From positions 47,892-111,891 of the forward strand of contig JAJZAI010000006.1 of NCBI GenBank assembly GCA_021799495.1: 64,000 nt of DNA, in the 5' to 3' direction. Of this stretch, positions 9,316 through 17,670 are shown in pieces. The notes under the pieces are model-generated. The model was not told where the DNA came from. It saw nothing but the letters and a program-made list of their open reading frames with translations, and did not search any database. Position 1 is the first letter of the stretch. Every line of letters starts with the position of its first letter. The stretch comes from Deltaproteobacteria bacterium. GTDB taxonomy: Bacteria; Desulfobacterota; Binatia; Binatales; Binataceae. A program made the translations under genes and the position numbers.

Positions 9316-10335
9316 ATGATTGTCGTGATGCGGCCGCGGGCCGGCGAAGCCGAGATCGCGAATGTGGTGCGGATGGTCGAGGCGCTCGACTACCGCGCCC
9401 ACGTGATTCGCGGGGTTGAACGCACCGTCGTCGCGTGCGTTGGCGACGAGCGCGGCGAGGGCCATTCGCTCGCCCATCTCGAGTCCGTCGCGGGAGTCGA
9501 GCGGGTGATGCCGGTGCTCAGACCTTACAAGCTCGCGAGCCGCGAGGTCCGGCCCGAAGGATCGCGCGTGACGGTCGGCGGAGTTGAAATCGGCGGGCGC
9601 CGAATCGTCGTGATGGGCGGGCCGTGCGCGGTCGAAAGCGCCGCGCAGGTCGAAGGCGCGGCCGACGCGGTGAAGCGCGCCGGGGCCCATCTGATGCGCG
9701 GCGGCGCGTACAAGCCGCGCACCTCGCCCTATTCGTTCCAGGGGATGGAGGATCGCGGCCTCACGCTGCTTGAAACCGCCGCGCGCCGCGCCGGACTGCC
9801 GGTCGTCACCGAAATCATGGACGCGCAGGATATCGATCTCGTCGCGGAACATGCCGACATGCTGCAGGTGGGCGCGCGCAATGCGCAGAATTTCTCGCTC
9901 CTGCGCCGGCTCGGACGGATTCGCAAGCCGGTGTTGCTGAAACGGGGGATGGCGACGCGGCTCGACGAATTTCTGATGGCGGCGGAATATATTCTCTCCG
10001 AAGGGAATCCCGACGTGGTGCTGTGCGAGCGCGGGATCAGAACATTCGAGACGGCGACCCGCAACACCCTTGATCTCAACGCCGTGCCGCTGCTCAAGCA
10101 ATGGACCCATCTGCCGGTGATTGTCGATCCCAGCCACGGCACGGGCGTGTGGTCGCTGGTCGAACCGATGGCGCTGGCGGCGGTCGCCGCAGGCGCGGAC
10201 GGCCTGCTGATTGAAGTTCATCCGGACCCGGCGGCCGCGCTTTCCGACGGTCCGCAACAGTTGACGCCGGCGAGTTTCGCGCATCTGATGGCCGCGCTCG
10301 GGCCGGTGGCGGAGGCGGTCGGACGATCGCTTTAG
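9316..10335 (+). CDS. aroF: 3-deoxy-7-phosphoheptulonate synthase (DAHP synthase) with N-terminal ferredoxin-like regulatory domain
   Basis: First committed step of the shikimate pathway: phosphoenolpyruvate plus erythrose 4-phosphate to DAHP. The 339-aa protein has an N-terminal ~75-residue ACT-like/ferredoxin-like segment ([14 protein letters not shown] onward), as in Thermotoga-type AroF. The KdsA-like barrel follows, with [35 protein letters not shown] and the metal-binding VDPSHGTG. The N-terminal domain in this class normally carries feedback inhibition by aromatic amino acids. The start at 9316 has AGAGGGGG about 10 nt upstream, and a start 24 nt earlier lacks support. The gene stands alone; no other aro genes are adjacent. 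Confidence 0.92.
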   Translation: MIVVMRPRAGEAEIANVVRMVEALDYRAHVIRGVERTVVACVGDERGEGHSLAHLESVAGVERVMPVLRPYKLASREVRPEGSRVTVGGVEIGGRRIVVMGGPCAVESAAQVEGAADAVKRAGAHLMRGGAYKPRTSPYSFQGMEDRGLTLLETAARRAGLPVVTEIMDAQDIDLVAEHADMLQVGARNAQNFSLLRRLGRIRKPVLLKRGMATRLDEFLMAAEYILSEGNPDVVLCERGIRTFETATRNTLDLNAVPLLKQWTHLPVIVDPSHGTGVWSLVEPMALAAVAAGADGLLIEVHPDPAAALSDGPQQLTPASFAHLMAALGPVAEAVGRSL

Positions 10336-10414
10336 GCGCATACGCCCCGGCGCGAGCGTATCGTGCGGCCGGCGCGGCGCGCGCGGCGTCGCCGGCCGGA
10401 TAAATCGAATCGCG

Positions 10415-11335
10415 ATGGCGAAACCGCGCAAGCCGCCGGCGCTGAGACCGGGAGACGTGGTGGGGGTGGTGGCGCCGTCGGCCGCGATCGAGCGCAGCTA
10501 TCTCGAAACGGGCGTCGAAGCGCTGGCGGCGATGGGTTACCGGGTCAAAGTGTCCGCACATGCGCTGGATCGCGCCGGAATCATGGCGGGAACCGACGCG
10601 GTGCGGGCGGGGGAGCTGAACGCGTTTTTCGCCGATCCGGAAGTGCGCGCGATTTTCGCGGCGCGCGGCGGCTACGGCGCGGGCCGGATTCTGCCGCAGG
10701 TCGATTATGCGGCGATCGCGCGGCGGCCGAAAATTTTCCTGGGCTTCTCCGACGCGACTTTTCTGCTCAATGCGCTGGTCGATCGCGCGGGCGTGATCGC
10801 GTTTCACGGTCCGATGGCGGCGATGGATTTCGCGCGCGGCTTGACGCCGCGATCGAGCGCGCATCTCCAGCGCCTGCTCGGCGGCGCGCCGGGCGGCTTC
10901 GAGCTCGAAGCGGAAGCGGCGCTGCGGCCGGGAACCGCCGCCGGCGAACTGATCGGCGGATGCCTGTCGGTCGTCGTCGCGACGCTCGGCACGCCGTACG
11001 CGCCGCGTTTCGACGGCCGGATTCTGTTCCTCGAGGATACCGGCGAAAAAGCTTATCGCATCGATCGGATGCTCGTGCAGTTGCGGCAGTCGGGCGCGCT
11101 CGGCCGGGTCGCGGGAATTGTCTTCGGCGCAATCCGGCCGCTGGGCGGCGAGGATCTCGAACGGACGCGCATCGCGGAGTTCGCCGCGGAGCAGACGCGC
11201 GATCTCGACTGTCCGGTGTTATTCGGAATCGAGGCCGGCCACGGTTCGGAGAACCTGGCGCTGCCGTTTGGGGCCGCGGTGCGGCTCGAAGCCGGCGCGC
11301 GGCGCATGGTGTGCGAGGATGCCGTCGTGAGCTAG
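10415..11335 (+). CDS. LD-carboxypeptidase, S66 family (LdcA/MccF-like)
   Basis: Serine peptidase that removes the terminal D-Ala from murein tetrapeptides in the cytoplasm, giving tripeptide for recycling. Related MccF enzymes cleave microcin C-type conjugates instead. The 306-aa protein carries the nucleophile in LGFSDAT (Ser112), the Glu of the charge relay near EDTGEKAYRID, and the His in EAGHGSENLALPFG. The neighbourhood (serine hydrolase next, and mpl about 4 kb downstream, which re-ligates the tripeptide) favours the recycling role. Confidence 0.88.
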   Translation: MAKPRKPPALRPGDVVGVVAPSAAIERSYLETGVEALAAMGYRVKVSAHALDRAGIMAGTDAVRAGELNAFFADPEVRAIFAARGGYGAGRILPQVDYAAIARRPKIFLGFSDATFLLNALVDRAGVIAFHGPMAAMDFARGLTPRSSAHLQRLLGGAPGGFELEAEAALRPGTAAGELIGGCLSVVVATLGTPYAPRFDGRILFLEDTGEKAYRIDRMLVQLRQSGALGRVAGIVFGAIRPLGGEDLERTRIAEFAAEQTRDLDCPVLFGIEAGHGSENLALPFGAAVRLEAGARRMVCEDAVVS

Positions 11336-11386
11336 GCGGCGCGCGGCGTGTGCGCGCAGGGGGCGCGCGCAAAGGAGGGACATGCC

Positions 11387-12520
11387 GTGAGTTGGCGCGA
11401 GGTCGAACAGGCGTTCGCCGAAGCGATCGAAAAAGGCGCGATTCCGGGCGCGGTTCTGATCGCGCGGCGCGGCGCGGACATCGAATATCAGGGCGCCTTC
11501 GGGTTGCGCCGCCGCGAGCCTGAAGCCGCGCCGATGAGCTTGGAGACGGTCTTCGACCTGTCGTCGCTGACCAAGCCGCTCGCGACCGCGGCCGCGGCGA
11601 TGGCGCTGGTCGCCGAGGGCAAGTTGAAGCTCGACGAGCGGGTCGGCCGCTACCTGCCGAATCTGGGAGTGCATGGCAAGGGCGGAGTGACCTTCCGCCA
11701 TCTGCTGGCGCACTGTTCGGGGCTGGCGGCTTGGCGCGCGTTTTACGAGCGCGTGGCCGCGATCGAGCGCGGCGGCCGGGTGAACTTCACGGCGAGCCGC
11801 GCCGCGCGCGACTTCGTTTACGAGGAAATCCATCGCGAACGTCCGGAAGCGCGGCCCGGCGTTCGCGCCATCTATTCCGACCTGGGTTTCATGCTGCTCG
11901 GCGAGGCGATCGAGCAGATCGGCCTGTCCCAGCTCGATCGTTTCTGCGCCGAGCGGATTTTCCGGCCGCTCGGATTGCGCGCGACCGGATTTTTCGATCT
12001 GGCGCTCGCGCGGGTGCGCCGGCTCGAACCGGTCGCCGAGATGTTCGCGGCGACCGGATTTTGTCCGATCCGCCAGCGGATTCTTTGCGGCGAGGTCGAT
12101 GACGAAAACGCCTACGCGATGGGCGGCGTGGCGGGGCATGCGGGGCTGTTCGCGCCGGCGGCGGAAATCGATCGAATCGCGGTCGAATTGATGGCGGCGT
12201 GGGTCGGCCATTCCGATCTTCTGCCGCAGAAAATCGTCCGCGAATTCTGGACGCGCGATTCCGCCGTGAGCGGCTCGACCTGGGCGCTCGGATGGGACAC
12301 GCCGTCGCCGGCGTATTCAAGCTCGGGACGCCATTTTTCGCCCGCTGCTGTCGGCCATCTGGGTTTCACGGGCACTTCTATCTGGATCGAACCGGAAGCC
12401 GGAATCTCGATCGTGCTGCTCACCAACCGCGTTCATCCGCATCGCGACAACCAGGCGATTCGCGAGTTCCGGCCGATGATCCACGACCTCGCGATGGAGG
12501 CGCTGGGGGTCGGCGATTGA
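11387..12520 (+). CDS. Serine hydrolase of the beta-lactamase/PBP4*-like superfamily
   Basis: A 377-aa class C beta-lactamase-fold enzyme. SSLTKP gives the SxxK nucleophile motif, YSDLGF the YxN-equivalent (Asp in place of Asn), and GHLGFTGTS the KTG-equivalent triad region. There is no signal peptide, so a cytoplasmic esterase or peptide amidase is more likely than a penicillin-binding protein. I chose the GTG start at 11387 because AGGAGG lies 8 nt upstream; an ATG six nt earlier runs directly into a stop. It follows the LD-carboxypeptidase by about 50 nt, probably in the same transcript. The substrate is not predictable. Confidence 0.8.
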   Translation: MSWREVEQAFAEAIEKGAIPGAVLIARRGADIEYQGAFGLRRREPEAAPMSLETVFDLSSLTKPLATAAAAMALVAEGKLKLDERVGRYLPNLGVHGKGGVTFRHLLAHCSGLAAWRAFYERVAAIERGGRVNFTASRAARDFVYEEIHRERPEARPGVRAIYSDLGFMLLGEAIEQIGLSQLDRFCAERIFRPLGLRATGFFDLALARVRRLEPVAEMFAATGFCPIRQRILCGEVDDENAYAMGGVAGHAGLFAPAAEIDRIAVELMAAWVGHSDLLPQKIVREFWTRDSAVSGSTWALGWDTPSPAYSSSGRHFSPAAVGHLGFTGTSIWIEPEAGISIVLLTNRVHPHRDNQAIREFRPMIHDLAMEALGVGD

Positions 12521-12527
12521 GCGCAAC

Positions 12528-12556
12528 TTGTCTCTCCCGAATTAGCGCGATATACT
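12528..12556 (+). promoter_or_regulatory. Sigma-70 promoter of the csoR-copA operon
   Basis: TTGTCT at 12528-12533 and TATACT at 12551-12556 are separated by exactly 17 nt. The -10 matches the consensus at 5 of 6 positions and the -35 at 4 of 6. The predicted transcription start, about 12563, leaves a leader of only ~26 nt before the csoR ATG. The -10 overlaps the left operator arm. Confidence 0.65.
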
Positions 12557-12590
12557 CCCATCCAGTATGACCGATACTATTAGGGAGTAT
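12552..12590. promoter_or_regulatory. Probable CsoR operator: nested inverted repeats over the -10 and start codon
   Basis: ATACTCCC (12552-12559) is repeated exactly in inverse as GGGAGTAT (12583-12590). Inside it, AGTAT (12564-12568) and ATACT (12574-12578) form a second inverted repeat with nearly the same centre. The G/C-tract arms flanked by ATA/TAT resemble known copper-responsive CsoR operators. The left arm covers the -10 and the right arm ends in the csoR ATG, so bound repressor would block transcription. Repression by CsoR released by Cu(I) is inferred. Confidence 0.6.
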
Positions 12591-12909
12591 GGCTGGATCG
12601 CAATCGAACCATAACCGCGCCGCCCGGCTCAAACCCCGGCCGCGGGCGGTCCGGCTGAAGCGCGATATCATGGCGCGCCTGAATCGTGCGCAGGGGCAGT
12701 TGCGCGGCGTCGGCAGGATGGTCGAGGGCGACGCGTATTGCGTGGACGTGCTGCAGCAAATCGCGGCGGCGCGGCGCGCGCTCGATCGCGCGGCGCTGAT
12801 CCTGCTGCGGGAACATCTGGAGACCTGCGTCGCCGACGCGCTCGCGGCTGGCGGCTCGCGGGCGAAAATCGATGAATTGATCGGCGCGCTTGATCGTTTT
12901 CTGGCGTGA
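12589..12909 (+). CDS. csoR: CsoR-type copper-sensing repressor (metal-sensitive regulator, DUF156 family)
   Basis: A 106-aa all-helical repressor. The Cu(I) ligand pattern of CsoR is complete: Cys51 in [10 protein letters not shown], then His76 and Cys80 in REHLETC (H-x3-C). The FrmR/RcnR branches have different ligand sets, so copper sensing is favoured; the neighbouring copper ATPase agrees. The first ~20 residues are basic and variable. The ATG at 12589 forms the end of the operator arm and has no properly spaced Shine-Dalgarno. The stop overlaps the copA start region, indicating coupling. Confidence 0.88.
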   Translation: MAGSQSNHNRAARLKPRPRAVRLKRDIMARLNRAQGQLRGVGRMVEGDAYCVDVLQQIAAARRALDRAALILLREHLETCVADALAAGGSRAKIDELIGALDRFLA

Positions 12910-12914
12910 CAGGC

Positions 12915-15281
12915 ATGGAAGATAAATGCGGAAGCCATCACGGGCCGGCCGCCGCCGCTGGCGCGGCCGTGGCGAAAGATCCGGTTTGCGGGATGACGGT
13001 AAATCCGGCGGCGGCGAAGTGGCGGCATAATCACGAGGCGCGTGAATTCCTGTTTTGCAGCGAGGGGTGCCTGAAGAAATTCGCCGCCGAGCCGGCGAAA
13101 TATCTGGCGGCGAAACCGGCCGCGCCGCGCGCCGCCGCACCCGCGGCCAACGATGCGGCGGCGGTTTACACCTGCCCGATGCATCCGGAGGTGCGCCGTT
13201 CGGCGCCGGGCGATTGCCCGCTTTGCGGAATGGCGCTGGAGGCGCACGTTGCGGCGGCGGACGCGGAGCCGCCGAATCCCGAGCTGATCGGCATGACGCG
13301 GCGTTTTTGGGTCAGCGCGGTGTTGTCGGCGCCGCTGCTCGCGCTGGCGATGGCCGATGCGTTGCCGGGCATGCCGGCGCGGCGCGCGCTGGGTGGAATG
13401 CGCACGATGGCATGGATCGAGCTTGCGCTGGCGACGCCCGTGGTGGTTTGGGGCGCGGCGCCGTTTTTCGCGCGCGGCGCGCGTTCGGTCGCGAACCGCA
13501 GCCTCAACATGTTCACGCTGATTTCGCTCGGCGTTGGAATCGCATACGGCTACAGCTTGATCGCCGCGCTCGCGCCGCAAATCTTTCCGCCGTCGGCGCG
13601 CGGCGCGGGCGGACTGCCGCCGGTCTATTTCGAGGCGGCGGCGGTTATCACCGCGCTGGTGCTGCTGGGCCAGGTGCTGGAGCTGCGCGCGCGCGGCCGG
13701 ACGGCGGGAGCGATTCGAGAGCTGCTCGGGATGGCTCCGCGGACGGCGCGAATCGTCCGGCTCGGCGGTATCGAAGAGGACGCGCCGCTCGACCGCGTGC
13801 AGCCAGGCGATCTGCTGCGCGTGCGGCCGGGCGAAAAAATTCCGGTTGACGGCGTAATCGTCGAAGGCGCGGGCGCGATCGACGAATCGATGATCACGGG
13901 CGAGCCGATGCCCGTGGAAAAAGCGGCGGGCGACCGCGTGATCGGCGCGACGGTCAACGGCGCCGGCTCGTTCGTGATGCGCGCGGAGCGGGTCGGCGCG
14001 GAAACCGTGCTGGCGCAAATCGTGCGGATGGTGGCCGAGGCGCAGCGCAGCCGCGCGCCGATTCAGCGGATGGCCGACATGGTGTCGGGCTATTTCGTGC
14101 CGATGGTGCTGGCGGCGGCGGTGGTGGCGTTCGCGGCGTGGTATGTGGCGGGGCCGGAGCCGCGTCTCGCGCATGCGATTCTCGCCGCGGTCGCGGTACT
14201 GATAATCGCTTGTCCGTGCGCGTTGGGTCTCGCCACGCCGCTGGCGGTGATGGTCGGCACGGGCCGGGGGGCGCGCGCGGGCGTGCTGATCCGCAACGCC
14301 GAAGCGCTCGAACAGATGGAAAAGATCGACACGATCGTGGTCGACAAGACCGGCACGCTGACCGCCGGCAAGCCGCGGCTGGTGGGCGTGCAAACTCTTG
14401 GCGGCGTGCCTGAAAACGAACTTTTGCGGCTCGCCGCGAGCGTCGAGCGCTTGAGCGAACATCCGCTGGCCGCGGCGATCGCGGCGGGCGCGGGCGCGCG
14501 CGGAATCGTTTTCGCCAAAGTCGATGATTTCAAATCGACGCCCGGCGCCGGTGTGTCCGGAACGATCGAAGGGCGCAAAGTCGCCGTGGGAAGGACTTCG
14601 ATTTTCAGCGTTGCGGGCGCCGCCGCGAGCGATTTGGAGACGCGCGCGGCGAAGCCGCGGGCGGAAGGCGCGACGGTCGTCTTCGTCGCGATCGACGGCG
14701 CGCCGGCGGGGCTGATCGCGGTGGCCGATCCGGTCAAGGAAACGACGCCGGCGGCGCTCGCGCAACTGTCCGCGGCCGGAATCCGCGTGGTGATGCTCAC
14801 CGGCGACAGCCGGGCGACGGCGGAGGCGGTCGCGCGGCGGCTCGGTATCAGGGAATTTATCGCGGAAGCGATGCCGGCGGACAAAGCCGAGACGGTACGC
14901 CGCCTGCAAGGCGAGGGGCGCGTGGTCGCGATGGCGGGCGACGGAATCAACGACGCGCCGGCGCTGGCCGCGGCGACGGTTGGAATCGCGATGGGCACCG
15001 GAACCGACGTCGCGATGCAGAGCGCGGGAATCACGCTGGTCAAGGGCGATTTGACCGGAATTGTGCGCGCGGTCCATCTGAGCCGCGCGACGATGCGGAA
15101 TATCCGGCAGAATCTTTTTTTCGCGTTCGTTTACAATATGCTCGGCGTGCCGATCGCGGCGGGCGCGCTGTATCCGTTTATCGGTTTGCTGCTGAATCCG
15201 ATGATCGCGAGCGCGGCGATGAGCGCGAGTTCGATTTCGGTCGTGGCGAATTCGCTGCGGCTGCGGCGCGCGGAATTGTGA
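12915..15281 (+). CDS. copA: Copper-translocating P1B-type ATPase with N-terminal YHS and heavy-metal-binding domains
   Basis: Inner-membrane Cu(I) exporter, 788 aa. The N-terminus has no CxxC HMA domain. It carries a His/Cys-rich start, a YHS/TRASH-like domain ([11 protein letters not shown] ... [10 protein letters not shown]) and a heavy-metal-binding domain (YTCPMHPEV ... CPLCGM). The ATPase core follows: SMITGEP actuator, transmembrane [12 protein letters not shown], phosphorylation site [18 protein letters not shown] nucleotide motif and [10 protein letters not shown] hinge. C-terminal YNMLG and MSASS support Cu+ specificity. It directly follows csoR, and an alternative GTG start at 12906 would overlap its stop. 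Confidence 0.93.
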   Translation: MEDKCGSHHGPAAAAGAAVAKDPVCGMTVNPAAAKWRHNHEAREFLFCSEGCLKKFAAEPAKYLAAKPAAPRAAAPAANDAAAVYTCPMHPEVRRSAPGDCPLCGMALEAHVAAADAEPPNPELIGMTRRFWVSAVLSAPLLALAMADALPGMPARRALGGMRTMAWIELALATPVVVWGAAPFFARGARSVANRSLNMFTLISLGVGIAYGYSLIAALAPQIFPPSARGAGGLPPVYFEAAAVITALVLLGQVLELRARGRTAGAIRELLGMAPRTARIVRLGGIEEDAPLDRVQPGDLLRVRPGEKIPVDGVIVEGAGAIDESMITGEPMPVEKAAGDRVIGATVNGAGSFVMRAERVGAETVLAQIVRMVAEAQRSRAPIQRMADMVSGYFVPMVLAAAVVAFAAWYVAGPEPRLAHAILAAVAVLIIACPCALGLATPLAVMVGTGRGARAGVLIRNAEALEQMEKIDTIVVDKTGTLTAGKPRLVGVQTLGGVPENELLRLAASVERLSEHPLAAAIAAGAGARGIVFAKVDDFKSTPGAGVSGTIEGRKVAVGRTSIFSVAGAAASDLETRAAKPRAEGATVVFVAIDGAPAGLIAVADPVKETTPAALAQLSAAGIRVVMLTGDSRATAEAVARRLGIREFIAEAMPADKAETVRRLQGEGRVVAMAGDGINDAPALAAATVGIAMGTGTDVAMQSAGITLVKGDLTGIVRAVHLSRATMRNIRQNLFFAFVYNMLGVPIAAGALYPFIGLLLNPMIASAAMSASSISVVANSLRLRRAEL

Positions 15282-15312
15282 AGCGCGCGGCGGCGGACGG
15301 GGGTTGACGGGC

Positions 15313-16767
15313 ATGGCGTTCGAGGTATCCGCCGAGTCGGCGGCGCGGATGGAGCGGATTCCCGCGGCTGTTCGCCACGTTCATCTGATCGGCGTGGCGG
15401 GTTCCGCGATGGCGGCGCTGGCGGGGATGTTCGTCGCGCGCGGGATTCGCGTGACCGGCTCGGACAGCCAGCTTTACGAACCAACCGCGTCGCTGCTGAA
15501 GGAATTGAACGTCGCGGCGCGAATTCCGTACTCCGCCGCGAATCTGGAGCCGCCGCCCGACCTCGCGATCGTCGGCAACGTGGTGACGCGCGCGAATCCG
15601 GAAGCGGCCGCGCTGATCGCGGGCGTGATTCCGTACGTTTCGATGCCGGAGGCGCTCTGGAGTTTTTTCCTGCGCGAGCGGCGGGTGCTGATGGTCGCCG
15701 GAACGCACGGCAAGACGACGTCCACGGCGATGATCGCGCATGTGCTGGCGGCGGCGGGGCGCGATCCGTCGATGCTGGTGGGCGGAATCGCGATCGATTT
15801 CGGCGCGAACTACCGGCTCGACGGCGGCGATGACTTCGTGATCGAAGGCGACGAGTACGACACCGCGTTTTTCGACAAGGGGCCGAAATTCCTGCACTAC
15901 CGTCCGCGCGGCGCGATTCTGACGGCGGTCGAATTCGATCACGCCGATATCTATCGCGACCTCGAGCATGTGAAGTCGTCGTTCCGCGCGTTGGCCGAGC
16001 GGATGGACGAGTCGCGCGTGCTCGCGGTATGCGCCGACTTTCCGCATGCGCTCGACGTGAGCGCGCGCACGCAGGCGCGGCGGCCCACCTTCGGCCTGCG
16101 CGCGGGAGAGTGCCGCGCCGCGGACGTTGCGATCCGTGCGGACGGCGCGCATTTCGCGATCGAGCGCGACGGACGGCGCGTCGCCGGCGATCTGTTTCTG
16201 CCGATCGGCGGGCGGATGAACGTCGCCAACGCGCTCGGCGTATGGGTGTTGCTGCGCGAGTGCGGAATCGACGCCGATGCGATCGCGCACGGACTCGCCA
16301 CTTTCCGCGGCGTCAAGCGCCGCCAAGAGATCGTCGGTGAGGCGCGCGGAATCACGGTGATTGATGACTTCGCGCACCATCCGACGGCGATCGCCGCGAC
16401 GCTCGAGGCGATCGCCGAGCGGTTCGCCGGCCGGCGGATCGTGGCGGCGTTCGAGCCGCGCTCGAATACGTCGCGCCGCGCGGTCTTCCAGCAGGGTTTC
16501 GCGGGCGCGTTCGATCGCGCCGCCCGCGTCTATCTCGGCGCGGTTTATTTCAAGGAAAACGATCCGATTCCGCCGGCCGAGCGGCTCGATACCGGCGCGC
16601 TTGCGGCGGCGATCGCCGCGCACGGTCCGGTCGCGGCGGCGTATCCCGATACGGACGCGATTCTCGACGGAATCGTGCGCGACGCGCGCGGCGGCGACGT
16701 GATCGTATGCATGTCGAACGGACCTTTCGATCGGCTGCCGACGCGCCTGCTCGAAGCGCTCGGCTGA
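15313..16767 (+). CDS. mpl: UDP-N-acetylmuramate:L-alanyl-gamma-D-glutamyl-meso-DAP ligase (murein peptide ligase)
   Basis: Cytoplasmic ATP-dependent ligase that attaches recycled murein tripeptide to UDP-MurNAc. The 484-aa Mur-ligase fold includes HLIGVAGSAMAALAG (N-terminal Rossmann), the P-loop AGTHGKTTSTAM, EGDEYDTAFFDKGPKF and EFDHADIY, which are typical of Mpl rather than MurC, and DDFAHHPTAI in the C-terminal domain. The ATG at 15313 is preferred over an in-frame TTG three codons earlier. Together with the LD-carboxypeptidase upstream it makes a recycling pair split by the copper module. Confidence 0.92.
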   Translation: MAFEVSAESAARMERIPAAVRHVHLIGVAGSAMAALAGMFVARGIRVTGSDSQLYEPTASLLKELNVAARIPYSAANLEPPPDLAIVGNVVTRANPEAAALIAGVIPYVSMPEALWSFFLRERRVLMVAGTHGKTTSTAMIAHVLAAAGRDPSMLVGGIAIDFGANYRLDGGDDFVIEGDEYDTAFFDKGPKFLHYRPRGAILTAVEFDHADIYRDLEHVKSSFRALAERMDESRVLAVCADFPHALDVSARTQARRPTFGLRAGECRAADVAIRADGAHFAIERDGRRVAGDLFLPIGGRMNVANALGVWVLLRECGIDADAIAHGLATFRGVKRRQEIVGEARGITVIDDFAHHPTAIAATLEAIAERFAGRRIVAAFEPRSNTSRRAVFQQGFAGAFDRAARVYLGAVYFKENDPIPPAERLDTGALAAAIAAHGPVAAAYPDTDAILDGIVRDARGGDVIVCMSNGPFDRLPTRLLEALG

Positions 16768-16779
16768 GCTTTTCCCGGC

Positions 16780-17475
16780 TCAGACCGCGGCGGCGAAATG
16801 CCGCAGCACTTCGTCGAGATTGGTCGCGCCGATCGCCGGGCGCGTCAGATCGGCGCCGGCGAGCGCGTCGCCGTTCGCGGTGTGGCCGAACGCCAGCACG
16901 CGCATCCCGGCCGCGCGGGCGGCGGCGATTCCCGCCGCGGTATCCTCGATCGCGAGACATTCGGCGGCGACGATCGAAGGACGCGGCCGCAACATGAAGC
17001 CGAGACGGCCCAGCGCCGCGAGAAATCCTTCGGGGTCGGGTTTGCCGCGAGCGACATCCTCCGCGGCGATGATATCGAGAAAAAGCGATCGCAAGCCCGC
17101 GCCGCCGAGGATCGCTTCGGCTTCGGTTCGGAGCGTTCCGGTCACCAGCATCAGCGGAAACCGCTCGGCGCATCGCCGCACGAAATCCGCCGCGCCCGGG
17201 TAGAGCACGTCGCGCTCCGCGATCATCGCGCCGTACACGCCGGCCTTGCGCTCGATCAGCGCGGCCAGTCGGTCCTCGTTGTGCGAGAGACCGCGCTCGG
17301 CGAGCACGGCCGCGAAACAATCGCGATCGTTGTAGCCGATCAGCCGCGCGAAGTAGTCGGCGCGATCGAGCGCGATTCCTTGCGGCCGAAGGGTTTCCGC
17401 GAAAGCCTCGAAATGGAGCGGTTCGGTGTCGGCGAGCGTGCCGTCCAGATCGAAAACAATGGCGCGTATCGGCAT
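16780..17475 (-). CDS. HAD-superfamily hydrolase, beta-phosphoglucomutase/phosphatase-like
   Basis: A 231-aa protein with motif I VFDLDGTLADTEPLHF (both catalytic Asp), a helical cap (RADYFARLIGYNDRDCF), motif II LVTGTL, and motifs III/IV including KPDPEGF and IEDTAAGIAAA. The cap type fits the beta-phosphoglucomutase or sugar-phosphate phosphatase branch, but the substrate cannot be read from sequence. Start MPIRAIVFDL at 17475; no strong Shine-Dalgarno is seen. It is convergent with mpl, with only 12 nt between stops, and divergent from the amidohydrolase operon. Confidence 0.85.
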   Translation of the reverse strand: MPIRAIVFDLDGTLADTEPLHFEAFAETLRPQGIALDRADYFARLIGYNDRDCFAAVLAERGLSHNEDRLAALIERKAGVYGAMIAERDVLYPGAADFVRRCAERFPLMLVTGTLRTEAEAILGGAGLRSLFLDIIAAEDVARGKPDPEGFLAALGRLGFMLRPRPSIVAAECLAIEDTAAGIAAARAAGMRVLAFGHTANGDALAGADLTRPAIGATNLDEVLRHFAAAV

Positions 17476-17582
17476 GAGGTCGAACCCGGATTTCCTTCGT
17501 CGATGGCGACGCATCGCGATTATATCCGCCGTCCGGAGGCTGCGCATCGTGGCCGCCGTGAGTCTTCCGTCGTAACGTCTGC

Positions 17583-17604
17583 GGCGGGCGTTACCGCCCT
17601 TTTT
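17583..17604 (+). terminator. Terminator-like hairpin in the leader of the amidohydrolase-P450 operon
   Basis: GGCGG (17583-17587) pairs with CCGCC (17594-17598) around a 6-nt loop, followed by C and five T (17600-17604). The position, before the first gene of the operon, makes it either the terminator of an upstream short transcript or an attenuator. A GTAACG/CGTTAC inverted repeat (17572-17577 and 17589-17594) overlaps it and could compete with the stem. Confidence 0.35.
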
Positions 17605-17670
17605 GAAAATGAGTTAAATTGCGCGCTGGAGTGCGGTCGGTCTAATGCCGCGCGCCGTTGGAGATGGCGT

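Noticed and set aside
12420..15314. A 964-codon minus-strand open frame opposite csoR-copA
   Set aside because: It is antisense to copA, whose ATPase motifs are complete, and its translation is almost only Arg/His/Asp-rich, typical of a shadow frame in GC-rich DNA.
16798..17670. Extension of the amidohydrolase upstream by ~290 codons
   Set aside because: This part is antisense to the HAD hydrolase and lacks conserved sequence; the ATG at 17671 has a good Shine-Dalgarno and directly precedes the family start.
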